From an uncultured Bacteroidales bacterium (lineage in GTDB: Bacteria; Bacteroidota; Bacteroidia; Bacteroidales; FEN-979), in the NCBI GenBank assembly GCA_903887775.1, contig CAISRB010000024.1, positions 186,001 to 250,000 of the forward strand: a DNA stretch of 64,000 nucleotides, given 5' to 3'. Within the stretch, counting starts at the first letter, position 1, and each line of letters starts with the position of its first letter. Shown piece by piece: positions 47,817 through 56,758 of the stretch. A model generated the notes under the pieces. It made no database searches and was not told where the DNA came from. It saw only the letters and a program-made list of their open reading frames with translations. The position numbers were made by a program, and so were the translations under genes.

Positions 47817-48239
47817 TCAACCGGATACAGTCAGGTTGTTTCCGCTTCTGGAAACGCTGTAACGTTTGATCGGATAAGGCGGAGGTCCTGCAGTAACATT
47901 ACCATTCAGATCATAGGTGCCACCATGACATGGACAAAGAAAAGTCTGGGAACCTGCACCGAAAGTCAAGGTGCATCCATTGTGGGTACAAGTCTGGGCC
48001 ACTGCAATAAATCCGTCAAGAAGGCTGCTTATACGTGCAATAATGACACCCTGAGAATAAACATACCCGCCTGTTGCGCTCAGAGCAGCATAAGATGAAC
48101 TATTCAGGTCAATGGTGAAATTCACGGTAGGACCCTGGGGGCCGGTTGTACTTTTTTTACAACTTTCAAGAAAACTCCCCCCGGCCGCAATTCCAGCAAG
48201 TGTCAGGGCGGAAGTTTTTAAGAATTGTTTTCTGTTCAT
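47817..48239 (-). CDS. exported Rieske [2Fe-2S] protein
   Basis: A 140-residue small Rieske protein. Cluster ligands are CTHNGC (box 1, Cys and His) and CPCHGG (box 2). The N-terminus MNRKQFLKTSALTLAG has a twin-basic-like start and a hydrophobic core ending LESCKK, so it may be a lipoprotein or Tat substrate. Not fused to an oxygenase or bc1 transmembrane stalk. Electron partner unknown. The ATG at 48239 was chosen for the export signal. Confidence 0.88.
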   Translation of the reverse strand: MNRKQFLKTSALTLAGIAAGGSFLESCKKSTTGPQGPTVNFTIDLNSSSYAALSATGGYVYSQGVIIARISSLLDGFIAVAQTCTHNGCTLTFGAGSQTFLCPCHGGTYDLNGNVTAGPPPYPIKRYSVSRSGNNLTVSG

Positions 48240-48377
48240 GGTTACTTGTTTAAGAAACAAACGGGATAGCATAAAATTATTGCGGAAAACTATCTGCGGA
48301 GGTTTAATTTAATCATATATCCTGCAAATCTTTATAAATTACTTATACAGTCTGTGGACTCGCATGGCCGGCCTGGC

Positions 48378-49454
48378 TTATATTGATCCACGTCCATCGT
48401 TTTTCATCCCGTCCCAGCCCTGTGCGGTCAGTTCGATTTGCTTGTCATCGGCAGTGATCATGGCTTTTCCTTCTGAAGCTTCCGTCATATGCCCGATGAT
48501 ACTGATGCCCTCAGCATCTTTTATCTTTTCATAATCCTTAGTGTCTATCGTAAAGAGCAATTCATAATCCTCTCCTCCTGAAAGAGCTGCCACTGAAGGA
48601 ATGATTTTAAATTCCATAGCCAGTTCCCGGGTCTGAGGGTTGATGGGGATCTTTCCTTCATAAAGCCGGCAGCCGGTTCCCGATTGTTTGCAAAGATGCA
48701 TCGTTTCAGAGGCAAGCCCGTCGGAGATATCGATCATCGAAGTGGGTTTGATGCCCAGTCCTGACAGAGTCTCACGGATATCGGTCCTGGCCTCAGGTTT
48801 TAGCTGGCGGCCAACCTGGTAATCGAAACCTTCCAGTTCGGGTTGCATGTCGGGGTTTGCCCTGAATACCGCCTTTTCCCTCTCGAGCAGTAGCAGTCCC
48901 ATATAAGCGCTCCCCAGGTCTCCGGTTACACAGATCAGGTCGTTGGGCCTGGCCCCGCTTCGGTATATAACATCTTCTTTTTGAGCTTCTCCCAGTACAG
49001 TAACAGATATAATAAGACCTTTGTTGCTGGACGAGGTGTCGCCTCCCACAAGATCCACCTTATATCGGTCACAAGCCAGCCTGATGCCTGTATATAGCTC
49101 GTCAAGCGCTTCTACCGGGAACCTGCTGGACACAGCAACGGAAACCGTAAGCTGCTTCGGTATACCATTCATGGCAGCAATGTCGGAAATGTTTACCACG
49201 GCCGATTTGTAACCAAGATGTTTGAGCGGTGTATAAACCATATCAAAATGGATACCTTCTACCAGGAGGTCGGTGGAAAGCAGTATGACTTTCTCACCTG
49301 CAGCTATCACTGCTGCATCATCTCCGACACCCTTGATCGTTTCTTTATGATACAGCTTAATATCTGCTGTAAGCCGGTCGATAAGGCCAAACTCACCCAA
49401 TTCTGACAAGGGAGTAAGGTTTGCAGGGGAGTCGGTGGGAATCGTTTCTGACAC
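48378..49454 (-). CDS. thiL: thiamine-monophosphate kinase
   Basis: A 358-residue PurM/ThiL-fold kinase. GVGDDAAVI binds ATP/Mg, LVGGDTSSS, CVTGDLGSAYMG and IDISDGLASE follow, and SGGEDYELLFT is the C-terminal conserved block. It converts thiamine phosphate to thiamine diphosphate, the cofactor also needed by the Dxs encoded in this window. No ATG: the reading begins at GTG 49454; a TTG before SELGEFGL is an alternative. No TPP riboswitch seen. Downstream of the MFS gene with a 48-bp gap. Confidence 0.93.
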   Translation of the reverse strand: MSETIPTDSPANLTPLSELGEFGLIDRLTADIKLYHKETIKGVGDDAAVIAAGEKVILLSTDLLVEGIHFDMVYTPLKHLGYKSAVVNISDIAAMNGIPKQLTVSVAVSSRFPVEALDELYTGIRLACDRYKVDLVGGDTSSSNKGLIISVTVLGEAQKEDVIYRSGARPNDLICVTGDLGSAYMGLLLLEREKAVFRANPDMQPELEGFDYQVGRQLKPEARTDIRETLSGLGIKPTSMIDISDGLASETMHLCKQSGTGCRLYEGKIPINPQTRELAMEFKIIPSVAALSGGEDYELLFTIDTKDYEKIKDAEGISIIGHMTEASEGKAMITADDKQIELTAQGWDGMKNDGRGSI

Positions 49455-49502
49455 AGGGCTATTTTTAATGTGAATTGCGAAATTAAGAAAAAGCGGCGCA
49501 TT

Positions 49503-50723
49503 TTATGGTTTCCGAAGCAGCGTCGATTCCTTTAATTTCATTGCAAGCAGGAAAGAGATAAAAAGCAAACAGGTCAGCAATACAAGCGACATGGCCATTG
49601 ATCCGGTCCCTTTAGCTTTAAAAGCATCCATTCCAAAAATGAATATGATCCCGGAAATCTGTCCCATCAGGAGTAATAAGCCATTCGAAGTACCTTCGGG
49701 CGCAGGGTAGGCTATCTCAGCTCCATACTGGAATCCAACCGGGCCGGCACTAAGCAGGAAAAAGCCAATGACAAAAGAAGATAACAAAAGCATGGTGTAG
49801 GTTGTGGCAAAGGTGATCCCGAGCAGCCCCAGGCATGAAGCAGATAACGCCAGCAGGATGAACGGGACCCTTCTTCGGTAATGATCAGAAAGCCAGGAAA
49901 TAACAACGGCACCTGCCAGTCCGCCGACTATCATCAGCCCCCCGGCCGTCCCGGCCTGAATGATCGTGAACCCCCTGGGCCTGACGATCTCTTCGATCCA
50001 GGTTGCAACAGCATTAAAAACACCAAGCCCGAAAAAGAAAATGACTAGCAGGAGAATATAATTTTTATTCCGGAGCATGGTTATTAATCCTTCAAATACC
50101 AGGGAACGTTCCTCCTGTCCCGGAGGACAAGCCGGTGTCGGAGGACGTTCTTTTGCAAAAACCAGGAACATGACTGTTGCAGCGATTGAAATAATCCCAT
50201 AATTGACCAGCATTCCATTAATGCCGCCGAGCATTACCATATAAGGGGTCAGTGCCATTCCAATTACAATACCCAGGTACATCGCCAGGGAGCCTAAGCC
50301 GGATGCCATAGCCCGCTCCCTGATCGGGAACCAGCGTGCCGCTATTGTCGTCATAGCATTTAACAGGAAGGGTTGCCCAATAGCAATACCGGTCTGTGCA
50401 ATAAACACCCATGTGAAACTGTCGGCCATAACACCCCTGACCAGGCCGAAAACACCTGTAAATACAGCCCCGGTTCCAACCGCAACACGGATCCCGTATG
50501 TGTCAATCACCCATGAAGCCGGTATGGAAACAAAAATGTATACAAACATGAAAACCATCGATAAAAGACCTATCCGGAGATCGGAGACCATGTAAAACTT
50601 TGCTGCGCTGCCTGTGATGGGAGCAAAGGTGATCCACAGAAGCTGGTTAACTGCCACCGCAAACATGAATACAGACAGGATAACCCAGCGGTACCTGTAT
50701 ATCCTGAAATTCTCAGTTTCCAT
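49503..50723 (-). CDS. major facilitator superfamily transporter
   Basis: A 406-residue, 12-helix MFS protein. The loop after helix 2 contains the family-type DTYGIRVAVG, and the equivalent SDHYRRRVPF lies after helix 8. The overall sequence recalls FLVCR/organic-anion type carriers more than sugar or drug carriers. Substrate unknown; adjacency to thiL could hint at a thiamine-related substrate, but that is speculation. It diverges from sufB. Confidence 0.85.
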   Translation of the reverse strand: METENFRIYRYRWVILSVFMFAVAVNQLLWITFAPITGSAAKFYMVSDLRIGLLSMVFMFVYIFVSIPASWVIDTYGIRVAVGTGAVFTGVFGLVRGVMADSFTWVFIAQTGIAIGQPFLLNAMTTIAARWFPIRERAMASGLGSLAMYLGIVIGMALTPYMVMLGGINGMLVNYGIISIAATVMFLVFAKERPPTPACPPGQEERSLVFEGLITMLRNKNYILLLVIFFFGLGVFNAVATWIEEIVRPRGFTIIQAGTAGGLMIVGGLAGAVVISWLSDHYRRRVPFILLALSASCLGLLGITFATTYTMLLLSSFVIGFFLLSAGPVGFQYGAEIAYPAPEGTSNGLLLLMGQISGIIFIFGMDAFKAKGTGSMAMSLVLLTCLLFISFLLAMKLKESTLLRKP

Positions 50724-50771
50724 CAGATCTGAATTAGTCTGTAAAAATACAAATAAACTTGTTTTTGAAAC

Positions 50772-50803
50772 AGGTACCCGAATACCTAAATGATTTATCT
50801 TTG
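50772..50803 (+). promoter_or_regulatory. suf operon promoter with inverted repeat
   Basis: -7 element TATCTTTG (50796-50803), full match, 17 bp before the sufB ATG. Just upstream lies the inverted repeat AGGTA-CCCGAA-TACCT (50772-50787), where a regulator would cover the spacer. It is unlike the E. coli IscR sites. The regulator is not identified. Confidence 0.55.
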
Positions 50804-50820
50804 CAGTGACAACTTATATT

Positions 50821-52269
50821 ATGGAATCCGATCCGAATAAAATCATAGGAGAGGTCACTCAGAGCGATTACAAATATGGTTTTGTGACCGACATTGAGAC
50901 TGAATATGCTCCAAAAGGATTGAATGAAGACACGGTGCGTTTTATTTCGAAGACAAAGAATGAACCTGCATTTATGCTTGAATTCAGGCTTAAGGCATAC
51001 CGGCACTGGTTAACGATGAAACTGCCCACATGGGCCCATCTTGATATTCCTCCAATAGACTTCCAGGATATATATTTTTATGCTGCCCCGAAGAAAAAAA
51101 AGCAATACGAGAGCCTTGACCAGGTGGACCCTGAATTGCTTGCCACTTTCGAAAAGCTTGGGATTTCACTCGAAGAACAGAAAAAACTTGCGGGTGTGGC
51201 AGTGGATGCTGTAATAGACAGCATATCGGTGAAGACCACTTTTTCGGAAACACTGGCCAAATATGGTATCATTTTCTGCTCGATGAGCGAAGCTATTCAG
51301 CATCACCCGGAACTGGTTAAACAATACCTGGGTTCAGTAGTCCCGTATACTGATAATTATTATGCCTCCCTGAATTCGGCCGTTTTCAGCGACGGTTCAT
51401 TTTGTTATATACCGAAAGGAGTCCGCTGCCCGGTGGAGTTATCGACCTACTTCAGGATCAATGCGGCAAATACCGGGCAGTTTGAACGGACCCTTATCGT
51501 TGCTGATGAGGGTGCTTATGTGAGTTATATGGAAGGCTGTACAGCTCCCCGGCGTGACGAGAATCAGCTTCATGCCGCGGTGGTTGAGATCGTGGCCATG
51601 AAGGATGCCAGCGTCAAATACTCAACTGTGCAGAACTGGTACCCGGGCGATAAGAACGGAACAGGCGGGATTTACAATTTCGTTACGAAGCGCGGCATCT
51701 GCAAGGGAAGCAATTCAAAGATCTCATGGACACAGGTTGAAACAGGATCGGCTATTACCTGGAAATACCCTTCCTGTATACTTCTTGGCGATAACAGTGT
51801 GGGAGAGTTTTACTCGGTCGCCGTGACCAATCATCATCAGCAGGCCGATACGGGTACTAAGATGATGCATCTTGGTAAAAACACCAAAAGCACTATCATT
51901 TCGAAAGGGATTTCAGCAGGGAAAAGCAATAATTCGTATCGCGGGCTTGTGAGGATAACGAAGAATGCCTCCAATTCGAGAAATTACAGTCAGTGCGATT
52001 CCCTGCTGCTGGGTTCTACCTGCGGGGCTCATACCTGGCCGTATATCCAGGTTGAAAATAAATCGTCCATCGTTGAGCATGAAGCCACTACTTCAAAAAT
52101 CAGCGAGGACCAGCTTTTTTACTGTCAGCAAAGAGGGATGGATGCTGAAAGCGCTATTGGTTTGATCGTAAATGGATATGCCAAAGAAGTTCTGAAGCAG
52201 CTTCCCATGGAATTTGCAGTCGAAGCGCAGAAACTGTTGTCGATAAGCCTGGAAGGGAGTGTTGGATAG
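50821..52269 (+). CDS. sufB: Fe-S cluster assembly scaffold SufB
   Basis: A 482-residue SufB. The SufBD core (about 190-460) includes [31 protein letters not shown] and [19 protein letters not shown] with the conserved cysteine; [20 protein letters not shown] marks the family. With SufC and SufD it forms the ATP-driven scaffold that builds [4Fe-4S]/[2Fe-2S] clusters. The ATG at 50821 was chosen over a TTG-like start 15 bp upstream. A heptamer array follows its stop. Confidence 0.96.
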   Translation: MESDPNKIIGEVTQSDYKYGFVTDIETEYAPKGLNEDTVRFISKTKNEPAFMLEFRLKAYRHWLTMKLPTWAHLDIPPIDFQDIYFYAAPKKKKQYESLDQVDPELLATFEKLGISLEEQKKLAGVAVDAVIDSISVKTTFSETLAKYGIIFCSMSEAIQHHPELVKQYLGSVVPYTDNYYASLNSAVFSDGSFCYIPKGVRCPVELSTYFRINAANTGQFERTLIVADEGAYVSYMEGCTAPRRDENQLHAAVVEIVAMKDASVKYSTVQNWYPGDKNGTGGIYNFVTKRGICKGSNSKISWTQVETGSAITWKYPSCILLGDNSVGEFYSVAVTNHHQQADTGTKMMHLGKNTKSTIISKGISAGKSNNSYRGLVRITKNASNSRNYSQCDSLLLGSTCGAHTWPYIQVENKSSIVEHEATTSKISEDQLFYCQQRGMDAESAIGLIVNGYAKEVLKQLPMEFAVEAQKLLSISLEGSVG

Positions 52270-52283
52270 GTAGCGAGATAGCG

Positions 52284-52388
52284 AAAAGCGAAAGGCGAAA
52301 GGCGAGAAGCGAGAAGCGAAAAGCGAAAAGCGAAAAGCGAAAAGCGAAAAGCGAAAAGCGAGAAGCGAAAAGCGAAAAGCGAAAAGCG
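52284..52388 (+). repeat. 15-unit heptamer array between sufB and sufC
   Basis: Fifteen consecutive units of exactly 7 bp: ten AAAAGCG, three AGAAGCG and two AAAGGCG. GTAGCG and AGATAGCG precede it, starting right at the sufB stop. It is the longest and most uniform array in the window. Confidence 0.95.
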
Positions 52389-52449
52389 AGTTTGGATATT
52401 TAGTTAAAATTCAGTAAAATGAATGAGTACATAAAATGTTTTTTTATTT

Positions 52450-52463
52450 CGCTTTTCGCTTTT
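52450..52463 (-). repeat. inverted two-unit copy of the sufB-sufC heptamer
   Basis: CGCTTTTCGCTTTT is the exact reverse complement of two AAAAGCG units, 61 bp downstream of the main array and 39 bp before sufC. It can pair with any of several register positions in the array. Confidence 0.85.
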
Positions 52464-52501
52464 AACCATGTTTCATTCTAATAATCCGAATATTTGCAAT
52501 T

Positions 52502-53272
52502 ATGCTTTTATCAATAAAAAACCTGCATGCTTCCATTAACGGGAAGGAAATTCTGAAAGGGATCGACCTGGATATAAACCAGGGGGAAGTTCATGCAATT
52601 ATGGGCCCGAACGGAACGGGGAAAAGCACCCTCGCTTCTGTGATCGCCGGCCGGGAAGTATTCGATGTTACGGAGGGAGAGATTTTTTACAAGAATAAGA
52701 ACCTGCTCAGGCTTGCCGTTGAGGAACGAGCCAGGGAAGGCATCTTCCTGGGTTTCCAGTATCCCGTGGAGATTCCCGGTGTGAGTATCACTAATTTCAT
52801 GAGGACGGCAGTGAACGAGCTGAGAAAATATAAAGGACTTGATCCCCTTTCGGGAGGCGCTTTCCTTAAACTCATGGAAGAAAAGAAAGAGCTGGTGGAG
52901 CTCACTTCCAACCTTGCAAACCGATCGGTAAACGAAGGTTTTTCAGGTGGAGAGAAAAAGAAGAACGAGATCTTCCAGATGGCGATGCTGGAACCTACTC
53001 TCGCGATCCTTGATGAAACCGATTCCGGCCTTGATATTGACGCCCTGAGGGTTGTAGCCAATGGGGTGAACAAGCTGCGTACAAAAGAAAATGCCTTTTT
53101 GGTCATTACCCATTACCAGAGGCTCCTCGATTATATTATTCCTGATTTCGTTCATGTGCTTTTTGAAGGAAAGATCGTCAAATCGGGGACCAAAGAACTC
53201 GCGCTGGAGCTCGAGGAAAAAGGATATGACTGGATCAGGAAAGAGCAACAGGATAACGGGAAAGCAGAATAA
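52502..53272 (+). CDS. sufC: Fe-S assembly ATPase SufC
   Basis: A 256-residue ABC ATPase. Walker A GPNGTGKST, Q-loop region FLGFQYPVEIPG, signature GFSGGEKKKNE and Walker B LAILDETDSGLD are characteristic of SufC. It powers the SufBC2D scaffold. A possible own -7 element AATATTTG (one mismatch) overlaps 52490-52497, which would separate its expression from sufB across the heptamer array. Confidence 0.97.
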   Translation: MLLSIKNLHASINGKEILKGIDLDINQGEVHAIMGPNGTGKSTLASVIAGREVFDVTEGEIFYKNKNLLRLAVEERAREGIFLGFQYPVEIPGVSITNFMRTAVNELRKYKGLDPLSGGAFLKLMEEKKELVELTSNLANRSVNEGFSGGEKKKNEIFQMAMLEPTLAILDETDSGLDIDALRVVANGVNKLRTKENAFLVITHYQRLLDYIIPDFVHVLFEGKIVKSGTKELALELEEKGYDWIRKEQQDNGKAE

Positions 53273-53293
53273 AGGATACAGGATGCAAGGTGC
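53273..53293 (+). repeat. three heptamers containing the sufD start codon
   Basis: Units AGGATAC, AGGATGC and AAGGTGC directly follow the sufC stop. The sufD ATG (53283-53285) lies in the second unit. The units are the reverse complement type of the GCATCCT repeat in the UvrA-like gene. Confidence 0.7.
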
Positions 53294-54692
53294 TTTAAAA
53301 CAAAATATTACAAAAGAGCTGATGACGGGCCTTTACGCGGATCACCGGGCTGCAATCGCGGCCAATGATTACCCTGCACTCACGGCCCGGAGGGAAAATG
53401 CCATCCACCGGTTTGAAGAATTAGGATTTCCGACAACAAAGCTTGAAGCCTGGAAAAACACTGATCTCAGGGAGAGTTTTGCAAAAGAATACGCTGTGGT
53501 TCTGAAACCCAAACAGGACGTGGATGTTCAGAAGGTCTTCCGCTGTAATATACCGCATCTCGACACCGCCATCATGGGACAGCTGAACGGCTGGTATGTT
53601 TCAAAGGATGTGCCTTTGATGGAACTTGGGAACGGGATTATCATGGGTAGCCTTGCCGAAGCTATGAAAAAATATCCTGCACTGATCGGGGTCCACCTTG
53701 GCCGGTATGCCGATACAAACGGGGATGCATTCACCGCTTTGAATACTGCTTTTTCTCAGGACGGGGTGTTTATTTATGTACCTGATAATGTGAAAAGCCC
53801 GAAGCCTGTTCAGATCATCAATGTGATCCACAATGATGAAAATCTTTTCCTGCAGTCGCGCAACCTCATTGTTTTAGGCAAGAACAGCAGGCTTTCGCTG
53901 GTGCATTGCGATGATTCCTATAATCACCAGCCCTCGTTCTCGAATGTTGTGACCGAGATTCATCTGGGCGAACATGCTTCCCTCGACCATTACAAGCTTC
54001 AGAGTCTCAATAATGAATCGACCCTGATCAGTAGCGTGTATTTCAGGATGGAGGCTTCGGCTAAGCTTGAATCTCATTATATCTCATTAAATGGCGGATT
54101 GCTGAGGAACAATATCAGGATCAGGTTTAACGGCCCTCACGGGGATGCCAAAATTTACGGGATTTACCTTATGGACCGCAAGCAGCATATCGATAACCAG
54201 GTGTTTGTTGACCATGCTTACCCCGATTGCACCAGCGGAGAACTTTTCAAAGGGATTTTAGATGAACATTCCAGCGGGGTCTTCAACGGTCATGTCTTAG
54301 TGGAACGCAATGCTGTGCGGACAAATGCCTACCAGAGTAACAAAAATATATTGCTTACCGAAACGGCTAAGGTGAATTCCAAACCATTCCTGGAAATTTA
54401 CAACGACGATGTGAAATGTTCGCATGGTTCGACCACCGGCCAGCTCGACCAGGATGCCATGTATTACCTGAGGCAGCGCGGGATTGGTGAGGACAGTGCC
54501 CGTATGCTTCTAATGTACGCGTATGCGGATGAAGTGATCAGTAAAATAGCCATTGACCCGCTGAGGTACCGGATCGAGGATATGGTGAAGAAGCGCCTCC
54601 AGGGTGAACTGCAGATCTGTGAAGCCTGTGTGCTTCACTGCAATACACCCGAGCAGCCGGTGGAGTTTGTGATAGATATGACAAAAATATAA
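53283..54692 (+). CDS. sufD: Fe-S assembly protein SufD
   Basis: A 469-residue SufD. N-terminal helical domain (about 1-100, ending AWKNTDLRE) then the beta-helix core with LVHCDDSY, the family block YGIYLMDRKQHIDNQ and CSHGSTTGQLDQDAMYYLRQRG. It partners SufB and SufC and lacks the SufB cysteine set. The ATG at 53283 follows the sufC stop by 10 bp; the open frame continues upstream into sufC but shows no homology there. The start codon is within a heptamer repeat. Confidence 0.95.
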   Translation: MQGALKQNITKELMTGLYADHRAAIAANDYPALTARRENAIHRFEELGFPTTKLEAWKNTDLRESFAKEYAVVLKPKQDVDVQKVFRCNIPHLDTAIMGQLNGWYVSKDVPLMELGNGIIMGSLAEAMKKYPALIGVHLGRYADTNGDAFTALNTAFSQDGVFIYVPDNVKSPKPVQIINVIHNDENLFLQSRNLIVLGKNSRLSLVHCDDSYNHQPSFSNVVTEIHLGEHASLDHYKLQSLNNESTLISSVYFRMEASAKLESHYISLNGGLLRNNIRIRFNGPHGDAKIYGIYLMDRKQHIDNQVFVDHAYPDCTSGELFKGILDEHSSGVFNGHVLVERNAVRTNAYQSNKNILLTETAKVNSKPFLEIYNDDVKCSHGSTTGQLDQDAMYYLRQRGIGEDSARMLLMYAYADEVISKIAIDPLRYRIEDMVKKRLQGELQICEACVLHCNTPEQPVEFVIDMTKI

Positions 54693-54809
54693 GAGCCATG
54701 AGGCATAAGCCAAGAGCGATGAGCCATGAGGCAATAGGCATGAATGACGACGAGCAGCGTATAGTAATTCGACATTCGAAATTCGTTATTCAATATTCGA
54801 TATTCATTA
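54693..54809. repeat. heptamer array between sufD and sufS
   Basis: About sixteen units from the sufD stop almost to the sufS start: first ATGAGGC, ATAAGCC, AAGAGCG, ATGAGCC, ATGAGGC and AATAGGC, later ATTCGAA, ATTCGTT, ATTCAAT, ATTCGAT and ATTCATT. The two blocks match unit types at 63104 and 26532 respectively. The array fills the whole gap. Confidence 0.85.
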
Positions 54810-54821
54810 TAATTTTTTAAA

Positions 54822-56042
54822 ATGCCCTTTAGCATCACTGACATCCGCGCCGACTTCCCCATCCTCTCCCAGACGATTTACAAGAGGCCGCTGATCTATT
54901 TCGACAATGCCGCCACAACCCAGAAACCCATGCAGGTTATCAACGCCATCAGTGATTATTACCTGCACGACAACTGCAATATCCACAGGGGTGTTCATTA
55001 CCTGAGCGTGAAAGCGACTGAAGCGTTCGAAGAAGCGCGAAAAGAGGTCAGGGAATTTATCAATGCCCCTTCGACCCATGAAGTTGTATTCACGAAAGGT
55101 GCTTCCGAATCGCTGAACCTGGTAGCTGCTTCCTTCGGAAAAAAGTTTATAAAAGAAGGCGATGAAGTCATCACGACCATCATGGAGCATCATTCCAATT
55201 TCGTTCCATGGCAGATAATCTGCGGGGAAAAGGGCGCCATGCTGAAGGTTGCCAATATCCTGCCCGACGGCCAGCTGGACCTGGAGCATCTGTATTCACT
55301 GATTACAGAGCATACGAAGATCATCGCCATCACCCATGTTTCCAATGTGCTTGGAACAATAAACCCCATTAAAGAGATCATTGCCTTTGCACATTCTAAA
55401 GGCATTCCCGTTCTGGTCGACGGGGCACAGGGGGTATCTCATATAAAAGTTGACGTCACCGATCTCGATTGCGATTTCTATTGTTTTTCCGGGCATAAGA
55501 TGTACGGCCCTATGGGCATGGGCGTTTTGTATGGAAAAGAAAAATGGCTGGAAGAGCTTCCACCATACCAGAGCGGGGGAGAGATGGTGAAAGATGTGAC
55601 CATTGAAAAAACGACTTATAATGAGCTGCCGTTCAAGTTCGAAGCCGGAACCCCGAATGTTGAAGGCGTGATGGGCCTCAGGGCTGCTGTGCAGTATTTG
55701 AAGGCCCTGGGGATGGATGAGATCAGGGCGTACGAGGACAGCTTACTGAAACATGCGTTTGAGAGGCTTTCGGCTATAAAGGATATCCGGTTTTTCGGGA
55801 CCGCTCCCGATAAAGCAAGCATGGTCTCGTTTCTGATAGGCGACATCCATCCGTTCGATGCCGGGACCATTATTGATAAAATGGGCATAGCTGTGAGGAC
55901 GGGTCATCACTGCGCCCAGCCTCTGATCGATCATTTTGGCATACCCGGGACCGTGCGCGCTTCATTTGCGCTTTATAATACGATAGAAGAAATCGACAAG
56001 CTGGCAGATGCCGTTAGCAGGGTGAAGACGATGTTTAGATAA
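54822..56042 (+). CDS. sufS: cysteine desulfurase SufS
   Basis: A 406-residue class V aminotransferase-fold enzyme. Substrate/PLP motifs: IYFDNAATTQKP, VLVDGAQGVSH, the Schiff-base Lys in FSGHKMYGPMG and the catalytic Cys in RTGHHCAQPL, typical of group II (SufS) desulfurases. It takes sulfur from cysteine and passes it to SufE, encoded next. Confidence 0.97.
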   Translation: MPFSITDIRADFPILSQTIYKRPLIYFDNAATTQKPMQVINAISDYYLHDNCNIHRGVHYLSVKATEAFEEARKEVREFINAPSTHEVVFTKGASESLNLVAASFGKKFIKEGDEVITTIMEHHSNFVPWQIICGEKGAMLKVANILPDGQLDLEHLYSLITEHTKIIAITHVSNVLGTINPIKEIIAFAHSKGIPVLVDGAQGVSHIKVDVTDLDCDFYCFSGHKMYGPMGMGVLYGKEKWLEELPPYQSGGEMVKDVTIEKTTYNELPFKFEAGTPNVEGVMGLRAAVQYLKALGMDEIRAYEDSLLKHAFERLSAIKDIRFFGTAPDKASMVSFLIGDIHPFDAGTIIDKMGIAVRTGHHCAQPLIDHFGIPGTVRASFALYNTIEEIDKLADAVSRVKTMFR

Positions 56043-56063
56043 TGTACGATGTACGGATTACAA
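56043..56063 (+). repeat. short heptamer run after sufS
   Basis: TGTACGA, TGTACGG and ATTACAA directly follow the sufS stop; a weaker member of the 7-bp family. Confidence 0.5.
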
Positions 56064-56065
56064 AT

Positions 56066-56146
56066 AGCGAAGCATTTTACACAAGCTGCAGCAGGTGGAG
56101 CGTAGCGACACCGTAGCAGCGGTATAAAGATGCGAGCGTTTTTTTT
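56066..56146 (+). terminator. REP-like imperfect hairpin followed by T-run
   Basis: GC-rich dyad: GCTGCAGCAGGTG and CACCGTAGCAGC around GAGCGTAGCGA, with outer arms pairing imperfectly (GAAGCATTTT and AAAGATGCGAGC), then nine T (56139-56147). A rho-independent terminator or attenuator shape, although sufE follows on the same strand. It resembles the sequence after dxs at 60064. Confidence 0.5.
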
Positions 56147-56155
56147 AAATAAGAA

Positions 56156-56575
56156 ATGACAATCCAGGAACTTGAATCTCAGATCGTCGATGAGTTCGCC
56201 GCCTTCGACGACTGGCTCGACAAATACGACCTCATTCTCGACATGGGAAAATCACTTCCACCTATCGATCCCAAATACAAGACCGACCAGTTTATTATTT
56301 CCGGCTGCCAGAGCAAGGTATGGCTTCATGCCGAATACCGCGACGGCAAAGTCTATTTCACTGCCGACAGCGACGCCATCATCACGAAGGGCATTGTGAG
56401 TATGCTTGTAAGTGTGTTATCAGGCCAGACCCCCGACGCGATCCAGTCCGCAGACCTGAGCTTTATTGACCGTATCGGTTTGAAGGAACACTTATCCCCA
56501 ACCCGTTCCAACGGCCTTGCATCCATGGTGAAGCAGATGAAGCTGTATGCAATGGTGTTTAAGATGAAATCGTGA
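56156..56575 (+). CDS. sufE: sulfur-acceptor protein SufE
   Basis: A 139-residue SufE. The acceptor Cys lies in FIISGCQSKVWLHAE; LPPIDPKYKTD and LTGQTPDAIQ-like LSGQTPDAIQSADLSF are family features. It takes persulfide sulfur from SufS to the SufBCD scaffold. Last of the uninterrupted suf run; a hairpin with T-run sits just before it. Confidence 0.96.
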   Translation: MTIQELESQIVDEFAAFDDWLDKYDLILDMGKSLPPIDPKYKTDQFIISGCQSKVWLHAEYRDGKVYFTADSDAIITKGIVSMLVSVLSGQTPDAIQSADLSFIDRIGLKEHLSPTRSNGLASMVKQMKLYAMVFKMKS

Positions 56576-56589
56576 ACGCGAGATGATCG

Positions 56590-56716
56590 TTTGATGCGTA
56601 ATCCCATTTTCTCCCGATTGGAGGTGCCAAATTGGTACCTACATTTGGTTATTTCGCTGACATTCAGTTCAAACATGAAATCTAAGGGGAACCTTTTTAT
56701 GTTTCTTCGAACCACC
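56590..56716 (-). pseudogene. remnant of an ORF6N (KilA-N-like) domain protein
   Basis: Reading from 56715 down gives VVRRNIKRFPLDFMFEL then SEITKCRYQFGTSNREKMGLR, which closely follows the ORF6N domain core (RRNIKRFPxDFMFxL ... RSQxxTSNREKMGLR). An in-frame stop precedes it by two codons. The other end runs antisense into sufE without the usual FTEQG continuation. It is thus truncated at both ends, about 42 codons of a domain normally found in phage and mobile-element proteins. Confidence 0.75.
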
Positions 56717-56758
56717 CTTTTTAATTATTAGTCTTGTGACGAAATATGATATTCATGA

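Noticed and set aside
52284-52463. Possible CRISPR array from the dense repeats between sufB and sufC
   Set aside because: Units are contiguous 7-mers with no spacers and no cas genes nearby.
53091-53282. N-terminal extension of sufD into sufC
   Set aside because: The extension is out-of-frame sufC sequence and shows no SufD homology; the ATG at 53283 gives the normal length.
56616-56634. 19-bp near-palindrome as an operator (AGGTGCCAA and TTGGTACCT)
   Set aside because: It falls in the codons for CRYQFGTSN of the ORF6N remnant, so coding ancestry explains it.
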